Below are positions 1-7,873 of a stretch of 64,000 nucleotides of DNA, in pieces. The number at the start of each line of letters is the position of its first letter. Positions within the stretch are counted from its first letter, which is position 1. A program made the translations under genes and the position numbers. Source of the DNA: Umezawaea sp049997955 (GTDB taxonomy: Bacteria > Actinomycetota > Actinomycetes > Mycobacteriales > Pseudonocardiaceae). The stretch lies in contig JAEBDY010000016.1 of the NCBI GenBank assembly GCA_049997955.1, positions 62,001 to 126,000 on the forward strand, read 5' to 3'. The notes below the pieces were generated by a model. That model made no database searches, had not been told where the DNA came from, and worked only from the letters and a program-made list of their open reading frames with translations.

Positions 1-102
1 ATCCTCGCGACGAAGGCGGACGGAACCCTGCACTACTGCAGCCTCGCCACGAGCGTGCAGGTGGGCTCCGGGTGGAGCGGCTACCGGCCCGCGCACCACT
101 GA
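1..102 (+). CDS. C-terminal end of a secreted-type repeat protein (partial)
   Basis: The window opens inside a forward reading frame that runs 33 codons to a TGA. The visible tail reads ATKADGTLHYC and later VGSGWSGY. This DGTL(h/y)Y plus GxGW pattern is common in tachylectin-like or FG-GAP/VCBS-type beta-propeller repeats at the C-termini of secreted actinomycete hydrolases. The assignment is by motif only; the catalytic part, if any, lies left of the window. Confidence 0.5.
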   Translation: MLATKADGTLHYCSLATSVQVGSGWSGYRPAHH

Positions 103-316
103 GGGCTTGATCCCGAGGACTCGTCAGTGGTCGTAGGCGATCGGTGGCCGTTCAACGGGCTGGTACTCCTCGGACCGTCGTTTTCGTACAAGACGGCCGC
201 GGCGGGGCTTCCTAACATGGGTGTGGGTGCTCCGCCGCGGTGCGCCGGCGGGGCACCACCATCCGCTCGTCGATCCACCGGGCGGCCCCGTGGCCCGGCA
301 ACGAGGAGAACAGCAC

Positions 317-895
317 ATGCGTGATCTGGTCTGCACCGCGTTCGTTTCGCTCGACGGTGTCGTGGACTCCCCCGGCGGTGGGCCGGGCGAGGACCACCGC
401 AGCGGTGGCTGGGTGGTCAAGGACGTCGAGTTCCTGCCCGAGGCGTTCTCGCTCAAGGGCGAGGAGCTCGAGGACACGACGGCGCTGATGTTCGGCCGCC
501 GCAGCTACGAGGCGTTCGCACCGCTCTGGCGCGACTCGGAGGACCACGCCGCCTACGGGGAACTGCCCAAGTACGTGGTCTCGACCACGCTGCCCGACGA
601 CGCCCTCGTCGAGGGTTGGGGTCCGACGACCATCCTGCGCTCGACCGAGGACGTCGTCGAGCTCAAGAAGAGCGGGGACGGCGCGATCTTCGTCCACGGG
701 AGCGCGGAACTCGCTCGACGCCTGTCGGACGCGGGCCTGGTCGACCGGTACCACCTGCTCGTCTTCCCGGTGCTGCTCGGAGCCGGGAAGAGCCTGTTCA
801 GCAGTGCGGACAAGGACAAGCAGGCACTGAGCCTCCGGTCGTCCGCGGTCTACCCGAACGGTGTCGTCAAGTTGATCTACGACGTCGTCGGCTGA
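317..895 (+). CDS. Dihydrofolate reductase family protein (RibD C-terminal-like)
   Basis: A 192-residue protein of the DHFR/RibD C-terminal superfamily, NADPH-binding reductases of which many members have no known substrate. It starts with an SLDGVVDSPG segment, has GRRSYEAFAPLW in the middle, and a late VHGSAELARRL...DRYHLLVFPVLLGAGKSLF block typical of the fold. ATG 317 is preceded by GAGGAG about 10 bases upstream; the frame is open further up but has no comparable ribosome-binding site. Its 3' end overlaps the convergent AraC gene by 19 bases. A second family member lies at 12013-12582. Confidence 0.85.
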   Translation: MRDLVCTAFVSLDGVVDSPGGGPGEDHRSGGWVVKDVEFLPEAFSLKGEELEDTTALMFGRRSYEAFAPLWRDSEDHAAYGELPKYVVSTTLPDDALVEGWGPTTILRSTEDVVELKKSGDGAIFVHGSAELARRLSDAGLVDRYHLLVFPVLLGAGKSLFSSADKDKQALSLRSSAVYPNGVVKLIYDVVG

Positions 896-1617
896 CCCAG
901 GTCCAGGGCGATCGCACCGCCGGTGCCCTCGCGGAGTTGTCGCGCCGTGCGCCCGACGTACCGGCGCAGCGCGCGGGCCAGGTGCGGTTCGTCGAAGTAC
1001 TCCAGCTTGACGACGACATCGGCGACCGACGTGCCCGCGGCCAGCAGCGCCGAGGCCGTGCGGACGCGTTCGACCTGCCGCACGGCGCTCTGCGTCAGCC
1101 CGGTCGCCGCGCGGAACCGGCGTTCGACGGTGCGTCCCGACACCACCGGGCGGTGGCCTCGGCGGACCTCGGTGACGAGCGGGTCGCGGACCACGGCTCC
1201 GGCGCGCACGAGGCGGTCGACCAGCGCTTCGGCGTCGTCGGGGCCCGGCGTCTCCCACCGGCGACCGTCCAGCCGGAACGTCCTGTGCGTGGTGTCGGGG
1301 AGTTCGACGCCACTGTCGACCAGGGTCGGCGTGGGCACGGCCCGGAGCCAGGTGCCCACCGCGAACTCGATGCCGACGAAGCTCGCGCCCTCCGGCACCG
1401 GCGCGGTGCCGGTCCCGGTCTCAGGGCCGGAGATGCTCGCGCACGCCGTGCCCTCGAACTCCCAGAACACCAGCCCCCAGCACACCGCCGCCACCGAGGT
1501 CATCTCCACGACCCGCTCGCTCGTGCAGGTCCACACGGTGTCGACCCACGGCGAGTCGGACGCGCGAGTCTCGAACCTCAGTGCCACGGGAGGAGGATAG
1601 GCGGGGTTCGTCCCCAC
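877..1617 (-). CDS. AraC-family transcriptional regulator
   Basis: A protein of about 246 residues (236 if the internal GTG at 1587 is used) with an AraC/XylS DNA-binding domain in its last 90 residues. The second helix-turn-helix is recognisable as TSVADVVVKLEYFDEPHLARALRRY followed by the RxxR(Q)LR end. The N-terminal half resembles the effector domain of similar actinobacterial AraC proteins but shows no diagnostic motif. It is convergent with, and overlaps, the RibD-like gene by 19 bases. Neither start has a strong ribosome-binding site, so the exact N-terminus is uncertain. Confidence 0.8.
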   Translation of the reverse strand: MGTNPAYPPPVALRFETRASDSPWVDTVWTCTSERVVEMTSVAAVCWGLVFWEFEGTACASISGPETGTGTAPVPEGASFVGIEFAVGTWLRAVPTPTLVDSGVELPDTTHRTFRLDGRRWETPGPDDAEALVDRLVRAGAVVRDPLVTEVRRGHRPVVSGRTVERRFRAATGLTQSAVRQVERVRTASALLAAGTSVADVVVKLEYFDEPHLARALRRYVGRTARQLREGTGGAIALDLGQPTTS

Positions 1618-1625
1618 GACGCTGA

Positions 1626-1763
1626 TGCGGCGTGCGACGACGGTGGACCGCCATCGGCGCTGCGACGGACACCATGGCGGGGCTGTACCGGGACTCCGAC
1701 GACTCCAGCCGCAACCTCGTCGACCAGGGCGCCTACAAGTACTGCGCCGTGGTTCGCGGGTAA
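1626..1763 (+). pseudogene. Possible remnant of a spore-associated-protein-like secreted gene
   Basis: A forward frame opens after a stop at 1623-1625 and ends at TAA 1761-1763. It encodes a peptide with LYRDSDDSSRN, VDQGAYKYC and CAVVRG. The D-x-G-x-Y-x-Y layout is reminiscent of the C-terminal part of small secreted spore-associated protein A-type proteins, but the usual continuation (YYAGPVY) is missing and there is no start or signal peptide. I see it as an orphan 3' fragment; chance is a serious alternative. Confidence 0.2.
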
Positions 1764-1797
1764 CGGCGGCGGTTCGGAACGGACGCTGGTTGCCGCG

Positions 1798-2388
1798 CTA
1801 CTCGGATCGGCCCGAGGTAGGCGCCGAATGGTTCCGAGTCGCCCGATCACGGAGGAGTGCGGCGGCCCGCACAGCCCAGTCGTGGTGTTCCTGCTCGAAC
1901 CGCAGGCCGCGCAGGCACGTCAGGTAGGGCCCGATCGGAGTGCCGTGGCGCAGGTAGGTCTCCTCGTCGAGATCGCCGCGGAAGTGCAGCAGGATCTTGT
2001 CGAGGACCTCCACCTTGGCCGCGGCGGCCGCGGCCCGTTGATCCAGTTGCGCGATCACCGGTGCCGCGTCGACGTGGTCGACGGCTTGGACTTTGACCAG
2101 CAGGTCGTCGCGGATGAACGACGGCTTGCTCGTGGCGGCGGCGAAGCGCGCCAGTTCGGCGAGGCCCGCGTCGGTGACCGTGAACAGCCGCTTGGTGGGG
2201 CGGGTCTGCTGGACCACCTCCCGACCGCTGATCAACCCGTCGTTCTCCAGCTTGGACAGCTCCAGGTAGAGCTGTTGCGGTTGGGCGTACCAGAAGTTGG
2301 CGACACCCACGTCGAACGCCTTGGTCAACTGGTAGCCGCTGTACTCACCGGACAGCAACGCCGCGAGCACGGCATGCCGCAGGCTCAT
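1798..2388 (-). CDS. PadR-family transcriptional regulator
   Basis: A 196-residue PadR-type regulator. The N-terminal winged helix (MSLRHAVLAALLSGEYSGYQL, then FWYAQPQQLYLELSKLENDGLI) is diagnostic, and the C-terminal half is a helical dimerisation domain (Vir_C-like) with LRHGTPIGPYLTCLRG. ATG 2388 is preceded by GAGGAGG at good spacing. It diverges from the SGNH hydrolase gene, and a perfect 6-bp inverted repeat at 2447-2464 lies in the shared promoter region. PadR proteins usually repress themselves and a neighbour, so the hydrolase is the obvious candidate target. Confidence 0.88.
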   Translation of the reverse strand: MSLRHAVLAALLSGEYSGYQLTKAFDVGVANFWYAQPQQLYLELSKLENDGLISGREVVQQTRPTKRLFTVTDAGLAELARFAAATSKPSFIRDDLLVKVQAVDHVDAAPVIAQLDQRAAAAAAKVEVLDKILLHFRGDLDEETYLRHGTPIGPYLTCLRGLRFEQEHHDWAVRAAALLRDRATRNHSAPTSGRSE

Positions 2389-2446
2389 CGGTGCACCTCC
2401 TCGTCGTCGCCGTGGTGGACAGGCCCATCGTAGCCATGGTTATGAT

Positions 2447-2464
2447 TAGTCAACATTCTGACTA
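2447..2464. promoter_or_regulatory. Inverted repeat, candidate PadR operator
   Basis: TAGTCA (2447-2452), a 6-base spacer, then TGACTA (2459-2464): perfect 6-bp arms in a locally AT-rich patch between the divergent PadR and SGNH genes. Position and symmetry fit an autoregulatory PadR site; binding itself is inferred. Confidence 0.5.
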
Positions 2465-2474
2465 GGGGGATGGC

Positions 2475-2525
2475 GTGCCAGCCACTGAACGGTTCCGAGT
2501 CGCCGACGTCCTGGCCGACCGATGA
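2475..2525 (+). CDS. Possible 16-codon leader ORF translationally coupled to the SGNH hydrolase
   Basis: GTG 2475 follows an AGGGGGA purine tract by about five bases and opens a 16-codon frame (begins MPATERFRVADV) whose TGA overlaps the ATG of the hydrolase as ATGA. The hydrolase ATG at 2522 has no separate ribosome-binding site, so coupling would explain its translation. It could also be the remnant of a deleted upstream gene. Confidence 0.3.
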   Translation: MPATERFRVADVLADR

Positions 2526-3346
2526 GGCCGCACGAGAACGGTGCCCCGGAACCCGCTCCGAGCGGCAGGTACCTGCGCTACGTCGCCCTGGGCGACAGCC
2601 AGACGGAAGGCGTCGGTGACGGTGACGACGTCCTCGGCCTTCGGGGGTGGGCCGACCGGCTCGCCGAGCACCTCGCCATCGACAACCCCGATCTCCGGTA
2701 CGCCAACCTCGCCGTCCGCGGCCGCCGCGCGGGCGAAGTCCGGTCCGAGCAACTGGGACCGGCCCTCGCCCTGCGCCCCGACGTGGCCACCGTTGTCGCC
2801 GGGGTCAACGACCTGCTCCGGCCCCGAGTCGAGACGTCCACCGTGGTCGGTCACCTGGAAGCGATGTTCGCCGCGCTCACCGGCTCCGGAGCCCGCGTGG
2901 CGACCGTGACCTTTCCCGACCTCACCAGGATCATCCCCCTCGCCCGCCCGGTCCGCTCCCGCATCCTCGACATCAACGATCGGATCCGCGCCGCGGCCGC
3001 CCGGCACGGGGTCGCCGTCGCGGAGATCGCTCTGCACCCCGCCGTCGCCGACCGTCGGTTCTGGAGTGAGGATCGGCTGCACTGCAGCCCTTTGGGCCAT
3101 GAACTGATTGCCGCCGCTGTCGCGCACGCCCTCCAGGTGCCGGGCAGCGACGATTCCTGGAACGAGCCTCCGCCACCGCTGCCCATCCCGCTGTCACCAC
3201 AATGGCGCGCCACCGCCGAACTGCGTTGGGCAGCCACCTTCCTCGGCCCTTGGCTCGGCAGGCGCCTGCGCGGCCAGTCCTCCGGGGACCGGCGCACGGC
3301 CAAGCACCCCCAACTCCGCCGCATCGTCGAGGAACCGCGGAGTTGA
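2522..3346 (+). CDS. SGNH/GDSL-family hydrolase
   Basis: A 274-residue serine esterase or lipase of the SGNH superfamily. Block I is ALGDSQTEG with the likely nucleophile Ser26; block II has a glycine in AVRGRRAGEV; block III is VVAGVNDLL (GxND); block V is EDRLHCSPLGH, giving the catalytic Asp and His. No signal peptide is visible, so it is probably cytoplasmic. The last 65 residues are proline- and arginine-rich and lie outside the usual domain. The start overlaps a small leader frame (ATGA), and PadR is the likely regulator. Confidence 0.87.
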   Translation: MRPHENGAPEPAPSGRYLRYVALGDSQTEGVGDGDDVLGLRGWADRLAEHLAIDNPDLRYANLAVRGRRAGEVRSEQLGPALALRPDVATVVAGVNDLLRPRVETSTVVGHLEAMFAALTGSGARVATVTFPDLTRIIPLARPVRSRILDINDRIRAAAARHGVAVAEIALHPAVADRRFWSEDRLHCSPLGHELIAAAVAHALQVPGSDDSWNEPPPPLPIPLSPQWRATAELRWAATFLGPWLGRRLRGQSSGDRRTAKHPQLRRIVEEPRS

Positions 3347-3635
3347 GCGCTCGGTCGGGCCGTTGATCCCCGCCGAGGCGAAAAGCGGAGAACAGCACGA
3401 AAGTGGTGGGTCGATGTCGGCCGCAGCGGTTGCGCGGCCAGGATTCACTACCATCGCGTTCGGCACGTGGTCAAATCGCACCTCGTCCTTTCGCCCTATT
3501 CTGCCGATCCCGTGGTTGGACGACGGCACGTCGGGGGCAACCGGGTGCATCTTCGACGGTGAATTCCAGAAGATGCGCTTGATCTCCGAAGAACGAGCCA
3601 CAGCCAAGAAGTCCGATCGCAGCAAAGGGGTCATC

Positions 3636-3851
3636 ATGCGAAACACGCAGGGTTGGCGCATCGTGCCGTCCAACAACGTCGTCTCGGCGGCGTGCGTCAT
3701 CGTCGGCGGTACCGCGTTGTACACCTCCATCACGCAGATGACCGGATCCGAGGATCTCCCGGTGCTGCCGGTGATCGCCGCGGTGATCGCGACCGCGGCG
3801 ATCGTCCTCGGACTGGTGGGACTGCTCTCCCAGCGGCGTCAAAGCCGCTGA
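3636..3851 (+). CDS. Small two-helix membrane protein
   Basis: A 71-residue protein from ATG 3636, with AAAGGGG just upstream. Two hydrophobic segments (VVSAACVIVGGTALYTSI and LPVIAAVIATAAIVLGLVGL) are separated by a short acidic loop, followed by a basic QRRQSR tail. I recognise no family. It faces the convergent gene at 3943-4149, with a shared terminator-like hairpin between them. Confidence 0.55.
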   Translation: MRNTQGWRIVPSNNVVSAACVIVGGTALYTSITQMTGSEDLPVLPVIAAVIATAAIVLGLVGLLSQRRQSR

Positions 3852-3862
3852 CCGGAAGGGAA

Positions 3863-3900
3863 ACGGGCGGCGAGCGCGGCACTTTGCTGTCGCCGCCCGT
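3863..3900. terminator. Bidirectional terminator hairpin
   Basis: Arms ACGGGCGGCGA (3863-3873) and TCGCCGCCCGT (3890-3900) pair perfectly over 11 bp around a 16-base loop, between two convergent small membrane-protein genes. There is no long T-tract, as is usual in actinomycetes. Confidence 0.65.
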
Positions 3901-3942
3901 CTACCGGCCGAAAAGCTCACGCTGCACGCGCGCTGCCACCGA

Positions 3943-4149
3943 TCACCGACCGCGCGACTTCGAGGTGTAGGGCAGCAGGAACAGGTACAGACCGGTGAAC
4001 AGCAACAAGACCAGTGGGAACAACGGCAGGTAGGACACCCAGACCACAGGATCCTCCTGCGCCAAGGTGACGAGAACAGCGATGACGGTGACCGTGAAGG
4101 CGATCGACAGCCAGCGGTGGACCTGCCTGATCCGCTTGTTCCAATTCAC
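3943..4149 (-). CDS. Small two-helix membrane protein
   Basis: A 68-residue protein starting at GTG 4149, chosen because GGAGGAG lies 6 bases upstream; the open frame extends further but lacks such a site. It begins MNWNKRIRQVHRWLSIAF, then has two transmembrane stretches (AFTVTVIAVLVTLA and LPLFPLVLLLFTGLYLFLL) and ends with a basic SKSRGR tail. The N-terminal RxxHRWLS sequence is often seen in small actinobacterial inner-membrane proteins of unknown function. No role can be assigned. Confidence 0.65.
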   Translation of the reverse strand: MNWNKRIRQVHRWLSIAFTVTVIAVLVTLAQEDPVVWVSYLPLFPLVLLLFTGLYLFLLPYTSKSRGR

Positions 4150-4373
4150 GATGATCTCCTCCGGGGATGAGCGACCCACGGCGATCTGCCGGGCGGCAAC
4201 GGTGCTCTTGTCGGAGATCACGCTAGGTGCGGCCGGGGAACGGGCGCTTCTCGATTCCTGATCGGTTGAGTCCGAAGTAGACCGCAGGCCCCCGCGTCAC
4301 ACCGGGGTGGCGGACTCGTCGAACAGATCACCCGTGATGGACCTGGTCCGGCCGTCGCGGTCCACCACCACCG

Positions 4374-4706
4374 ATGGCACCGGGTTCCTTCGTCGCCGAC
4401 GGGCGCGAGGCCAACCGCCGGTTCTGGGCCGCCTTCTTCACCGGCCTGCCCGACGTGAGCGTCACGATGGAAGACCTGGTCGTCTCCGGTGACCGCGTCG
4501 TGGGCCGCTTCGTCTACCGCGGCACCCACACCGGGGACCTGATCGGCGTCCCCGCCAGCGGCGAACCCGTCGAGATGCGCAGCATCGACATCTGGCGCGT
4601 CCAGGACGGCATGTTCGTCGAGCACTGGGACGAGCTGAACCTCATGCAGGTGTTCCAGCAGATCGGCGCCCTGCCGCCGCTCGGCGGCCCCGAGCCACGG
4701 GCATGA
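4374..4706 (+). pseudogene. SnoaL-like (ester cyclase) protein lacking its N-terminal helix
   Basis: 110 residues match the C-terminal three quarters of SnoaL-like polyketide cyclase/ester cyclase proteins: GREANRRFWAAFF, LPDVSVTMEDLVVSGDRVVGRF, GTHTGDLIGVPASG, IDIWRVQDGMFVEHWDE. Family members of about 135 residues carry 30-35 more at the N-terminus. Here the same frame is stopped at 4335-4337, while neighbouring frames carry suggestive pieces (MDLVR, then VAVHHH), so the 5' end appears eroded by frameshifts. There is no ribosome-binding site before ATG 4374. It may be a remnant or a shortened but folded protein. Confidence 0.6.
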
Positions 4707-4735
4707 CGCCGCCCGGTCGCCTCGCGGCGGCACGG

Positions 4736-4768
4736 CGTCGCTGATGCCGAAGGGCGGCATCAGCGACG
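4736..4768. terminator. Terminator hairpin between convergent genes
   Basis: CGTCGCTGATGCC (4736-4748) and GGCATCAGCGACG (4756-4768) form a perfect 13-bp stem with a 7-base loop, between the SnoaL-like gene and the convergent extensin-like gene. Confidence 0.75.
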
Positions 4769-4849
4769 TCCGGGCCGTCCGCGAGGCGGGTGCGCCCTCG
4801 TCCGCGTGTCGTTCGACCGCGGGAACGAAGGCCTGGAGCCGACTTCGGG

Positions 4850-5674
4850 TCAGATGTTCTGGTTCGCGAAGCCCTTGGTCGCGATCTTCGACAGCATGCC
4901 CTGCCACGCGGCCGAACTGGTGTGCGGATCACCCGTCACGGCCAGCGCCGACTTGAGGCCGTTGAACGCGTTCTGCGTGTTCGAGCCCCAGATGCCGTCG
5001 ATCGCCAGGCCGGCGGCGCGGAAGTTGTTGCAGGTGGCCTGGACGAACTTGGTGTCGGCCTCGGAGTCCTTGAGCACGCGGACCGGCATGCCGCCGAAGT
5101 CGGCGTGGATGTGGTCCGCGTGGTCGGCGTTGTACCAGCCGTCGAGCACGTAGCGGAACCGGCGGCGGCACACGGCCTCCGTCGCGAGGTAGCGCTTGCG
5201 GATCGCGGCGGTGCCCGACGCGTGGTGCTGGTCGAGCGGCGAGGTGGTGTTGCCGCCGGACCAGCGCACGTGGTCGAGGTCCATCGCGGTGCCCGCGCCG
5301 TGCTGGCCCGCCTTGTTGACGTAGAAGCCCGCGGAGACGATGTAGCTGATCGAGCCGTAGCTCGACGACAGCGACCGCAGGTCGCGGATCCAGGCGACGA
5401 GCGCGGTGTAGAACGCGTCGGTGGCCTGCCAGTTGCGGGCGGTGGTGTTGCCGCGGCTGGAGCGCCAGTAGTAGACGGGCGTGCCGTCGATCTTCTGGAA
5501 CGTCATCATCGCCGGCGCGCTGATCCCCGGCGCGAACTCGGGCTCGCGGTGCTGGTCGTTGATCTTGGGGTCGCCACTGGCCAGCCCCGGCGCGATGGTG
5601 GACAGGCCGACGAGGCCGGCGACGGCCGCCGCGCCCGTCACGAAGCCGCGCCTCGAAAGGTTGTTCTCGAACAC
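4850..5674 (-). CDS. Tat-exported extensin-like / M15-type protein with peptidoglycan-binding-like C-terminus
   Basis: A 274-residue exported protein. GTG 5674 is preferred because AGAGGAG precedes it and it puts a twin-arginine signal (SRRGFVTGAAAVAGLVGL) at the very N-terminus. The core has an extensin-like/D,D-peptidase-type zinc site: H125xxGTAMD132 and DHIH at about 187-190. A C-terminal segment with IDGIWGSNTQNAFN resembles a PG_binding_1 repeat. Likely role: cell-wall peptide or extracellular amide hydrolysis at the envelope. Monocistronic, ending at a strong shared hairpin. Confidence 0.75.
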   Translation of the reverse strand: MFENNLSRRGFVTGAAAVAGLVGLSTIAPGLASGDPKINDQHREPEFAPGISAPAMMTFQKIDGTPVYYWRSSRGNTTARNWQATDAFYTALVAWIRDLRSLSSSYGSISYIVSAGFYVNKAGQHGAGTAMDLDHVRWSGGNTTSPLDQHHASGTAAIRKRYLATEAVCRRRFRYVLDGWYNADHADHIHADFGGMPVRVLKDSEADTKFVQATCNNFRAAGLAIDGIWGSNTQNAFNGLKSALAVTGDPHTSSAAWQGMLSKIATKGFANQNI

Positions 5675-6028
5675 CCGGTACTCCTCTGTGTCCTTGGCCG
5701 GCGGGGACAGGGGAAGGGCCTGGCTCGCCAACCGGCGCGAGGAAGCCTAGGGATCATGATCGGAACGGGGAACCGCACGTGACCTGGGCCTTTCCCATTC
5801 CTTTACCGGCCGGTCCTCCCCCGTGCCGAACTTTCGCAACGAGGGCCGTTCCGTCAAGTCGCGCGTTCCGGAGGGGACGACGCCCACCCCTCGCGGTCAT
5901 CGCCGATGATCACGCCCGAGTCCCGGAGAGCGCTCTCTCACCGGGTCGATTTGCGCTACAGTGCTGTCACGCTCAGTGCTGTCGCCTTGACGACGAGGTC
6001 ATGCGGAGTGGCGGGAGGTGGTAGGCGC
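5675..6028. other. Intergenic region with a 10-bp direct repeat before a two-component operon
   Basis: 354 bases between divergent genes. The only structure found is CAGTGCTGTC at 5959-5968 repeated at 5974-5983, start to start 15 bases. No plausible gene is visible. Confidence 0.5.
5959..5983. promoter_or_regulatory. Direct repeat CAGTGCTGTC, candidate regulator site
   Basis: Two exact 10-base copies with 15-base periodicity lie 46-70 bases upstream of the sensor-kinase start at 6029. This could be a response-regulator or other activator site; no family-specific consensus supports it. Confidence 0.35.
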
Positions 6029-7213
6029 GTGGCTCTCCCCGCCAACCGGGTCGTGGCCGCTGCCGCGCTTGGCCGTGCCGTGCTGCTCGGCCGCGCCGCG
6101 CTCACCCTGACGGCCGCCGGTGTCGGGCTGCGCGTGCTCCCCGACCCGCGGACAGCGCTTTCCGTTCTCGTCGTCGTCGCGGTCTCCACGGCCACCGGCC
6201 TCGTGGTCCTCACCCGCCGTCCCGAGGTGGTGCGGCATCCGGTGCCCGTGGTCCTGGTGGATTCGGTCGTCGTGCTGGGAGTCCTGGTCGCCTGCCGGGG
6301 CGGTGTGCCCTTCTTCTGCTTCGCGGCGGGGGCGTGCGCGCTCGGCGGTGTGGTGCTCGGCATGCGCGGGCTGGTCCTCTGGGCACTGCACGCCGCGCTC
6401 GGCTACGCGGTGGCCGGTCACCTGCTGCGGATCGGCACCCCGAGCCCGCACATCGCCGTGTTCACCCTGGCCTTCCCGCCGATGGACGTCCTCGCCGGGA
6501 TCGCGGCCGCGGTTGCCACCGGCGCCCTCGTGCGGTACTTCGACCTCTCCGTGGACGTGGTCGCCTCGGCCCAGCGCTCGGCGGCCGCCTCGGAGCGGGC
6601 CCGCCTGGCCCGCGAACTGCACGACTCGGTCGGCAAGACCCTGCGCGGCGTCTCGTTCGCCGCGCTCGCGCTGCCGTCCTCGTTGCGCAGGCACCCCGAA
6701 CTCGCCGAGCAGTTGGCGGGCACGGTGTCCCAGGGGGCCGCGGCAGCCGCCCGTGAAGCACGCGAACTGCTGACCGGCCTCCGGCTGGACGCCCCCGACC
6801 AGGACTTCGCCTCCACGCTGCTGCGGATCTGCGAGCGCTGCGGCGAGTTGTCCGGGACAGCGGTGAGCCTCACCGCCGCACCGGTGGACCCGCCTGCCGA
6901 CGTGCGCTACGAACTGAGCCGCATCCTCGACGAGGCCCTGCGCAACGCCGTGCGGCACGGCCGCCCCGAACGGATCACGGTCACCCTCACCCAGACCGAC
7001 CACCTCCGCCTGCGCGTGCACGACGACGGCAACGGCTTCCGCGTGCCCGGCGACCTCTCCGTCCTCACCACCGGGAACCACTACGGCGTCGTGGGCATGG
7101 CGGAACGCGCCCGCAACGCGGGCGGTGTGCTGGACGTGACGTCGAAGCCCGGTCACGGCACGACCGTCGAGGTGTCGGTGCCCGTCGCCCGTCCGGTTCG
7201 GGTGGCGTCGTGA
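6029..7213 (+). CDS. Sensor histidine kinase (NarL/DesK type, HisKA_3)
   Basis: A 394-residue membrane kinase. GTG 6029 is preceded by GGGAGGTGG; the frame is open upstream but without such a site. Several hydrophobic segments fill the first 180 residues. Next come the HisKA_3 phospho-acceptor helix ARELHDSVGKTLRG (His in LHDS) and an ATPase domain with DEALRNAVRHG (N box), DDGNGF (G1) and GVVGMAERARNAGG. It pairs with the downstream regulator: its TGA overlaps that gene's GTG (GTGA). The signal is unknown. Confidence 0.88.
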   Translation: MALPANRVVAAAALGRAVLLGRAALTLTAAGVGLRVLPDPRTALSVLVVVAVSTATGLVVLTRRPEVVRHPVPVVLVDSVVVLGVLVACRGGVPFFCFAAGACALGGVVLGMRGLVLWALHAALGYAVAGHLLRIGTPSPHIAVFTLAFPPMDVLAGIAAAVATGALVRYFDLSVDVVASAQRSAAASERARLARELHDSVGKTLRGVSFAALALPSSLRRHPELAEQLAGTVSQGAAAAAREARELLTGLRLDAPDQDFASTLLRICERCGELSGTAVSLTAAPVDPPADVRYELSRILDEALRNAVRHGRPERITVTLTQTDHLRLRVHDDGNGFRVPGDLSVLTTGNHYGVVGMAERARNAGGVLDVTSKPGHGTTVEVSVPVARPVRVAS

Positions 7214-7868
7214 TCGACGTCCTGGTCGTCGACGACAACCCGATCGTGCGAGCGGCGCTCCGCGGATTCCTCGACAGCACCGAGTCCGTGCGGGTGGCGG
7301 CCGAAGCCGGGGACGGGCGGCAGGCGCTGGCCTCCGCACGGCGGCTGCGCCCCGCCGTGACCCTGTTGGACCACCGCATGCCGATCGCGGACGGGTTGTC
7401 GGTGCTCGGCGAACTGTGCCGGTACACCACCGTGCTCGTGCTACCAGTGACGCGGACCCCGACCTCGTGGGCGACATGCTGCGCGGCGGAGCACGGGGTT
7501 ACCTGGTGCACGGCGAGTTCGACCCCGATGAGTTGCTCCGGGCGGTGCTCGCGGTCGCCCGCGGGCAGAGTTGGCTCTCCGCTCCGGCGGCTGCCGTCGC
7601 CGTGGCCGCCGTGAGAGAGCAGGCGGATCGTGAACGGGCGCAGCGCGAACAGCTGGAGCGGCAGCGGCAGGACCGCCTCCGGCTGGGGCTGACGCGACGA
7701 GAGGAGGACGTCCTGGGGTTGCTGGCGGAAGGGCTGTCCAACTCGGCCATCGCCCGCAGGCTGGTGCTCACCGAGAAGACGGTGAAGAACCACCTGCACC
7801 ACGTCTTCGCGAAGCTGCGGGTGGGCAACCGCACCGAGGCCGTCCTGCGCTGGACGAGCAAGCGGTAG
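7210..7868 (+). pseudogene. LuxR/NarL-type response regulator split by a frameshift
   Basis: The receiver starts at GTG 7210 (VLVVDDNPIVRAAL, acidic pair, then LLDHRMPIADG with the phospho-Asp). The frame breaks near 7441-7443: GTGCTCGTGCTACCAGTGAC reads LVLPVT, whereas one extra base would give the expected LVLTSDADPDLVGDML in the next frame. That frame continues through GARGYLVHGEF to a complete LuxR helix-turn-helix (LTRREEDVLGLLAEGLSN, LTEKTVKNHLHHVFAKL) and stops at 7868. A one-base deletion or sequencing error explains it. His replaces the usual conserved lysine (GYLVH). Confidence 0.8.
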
Positions 7869-7873
7869 GCCCG

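Noticed and set aside
616..2433. 605-codon forward open frame across the AraC and PadR genes
   Set aside because: Spans three real genes in a shadow frame; composition is Arg/Gly/Pro-rich with no domain, whereas the reverse-strand products have clear motifs.
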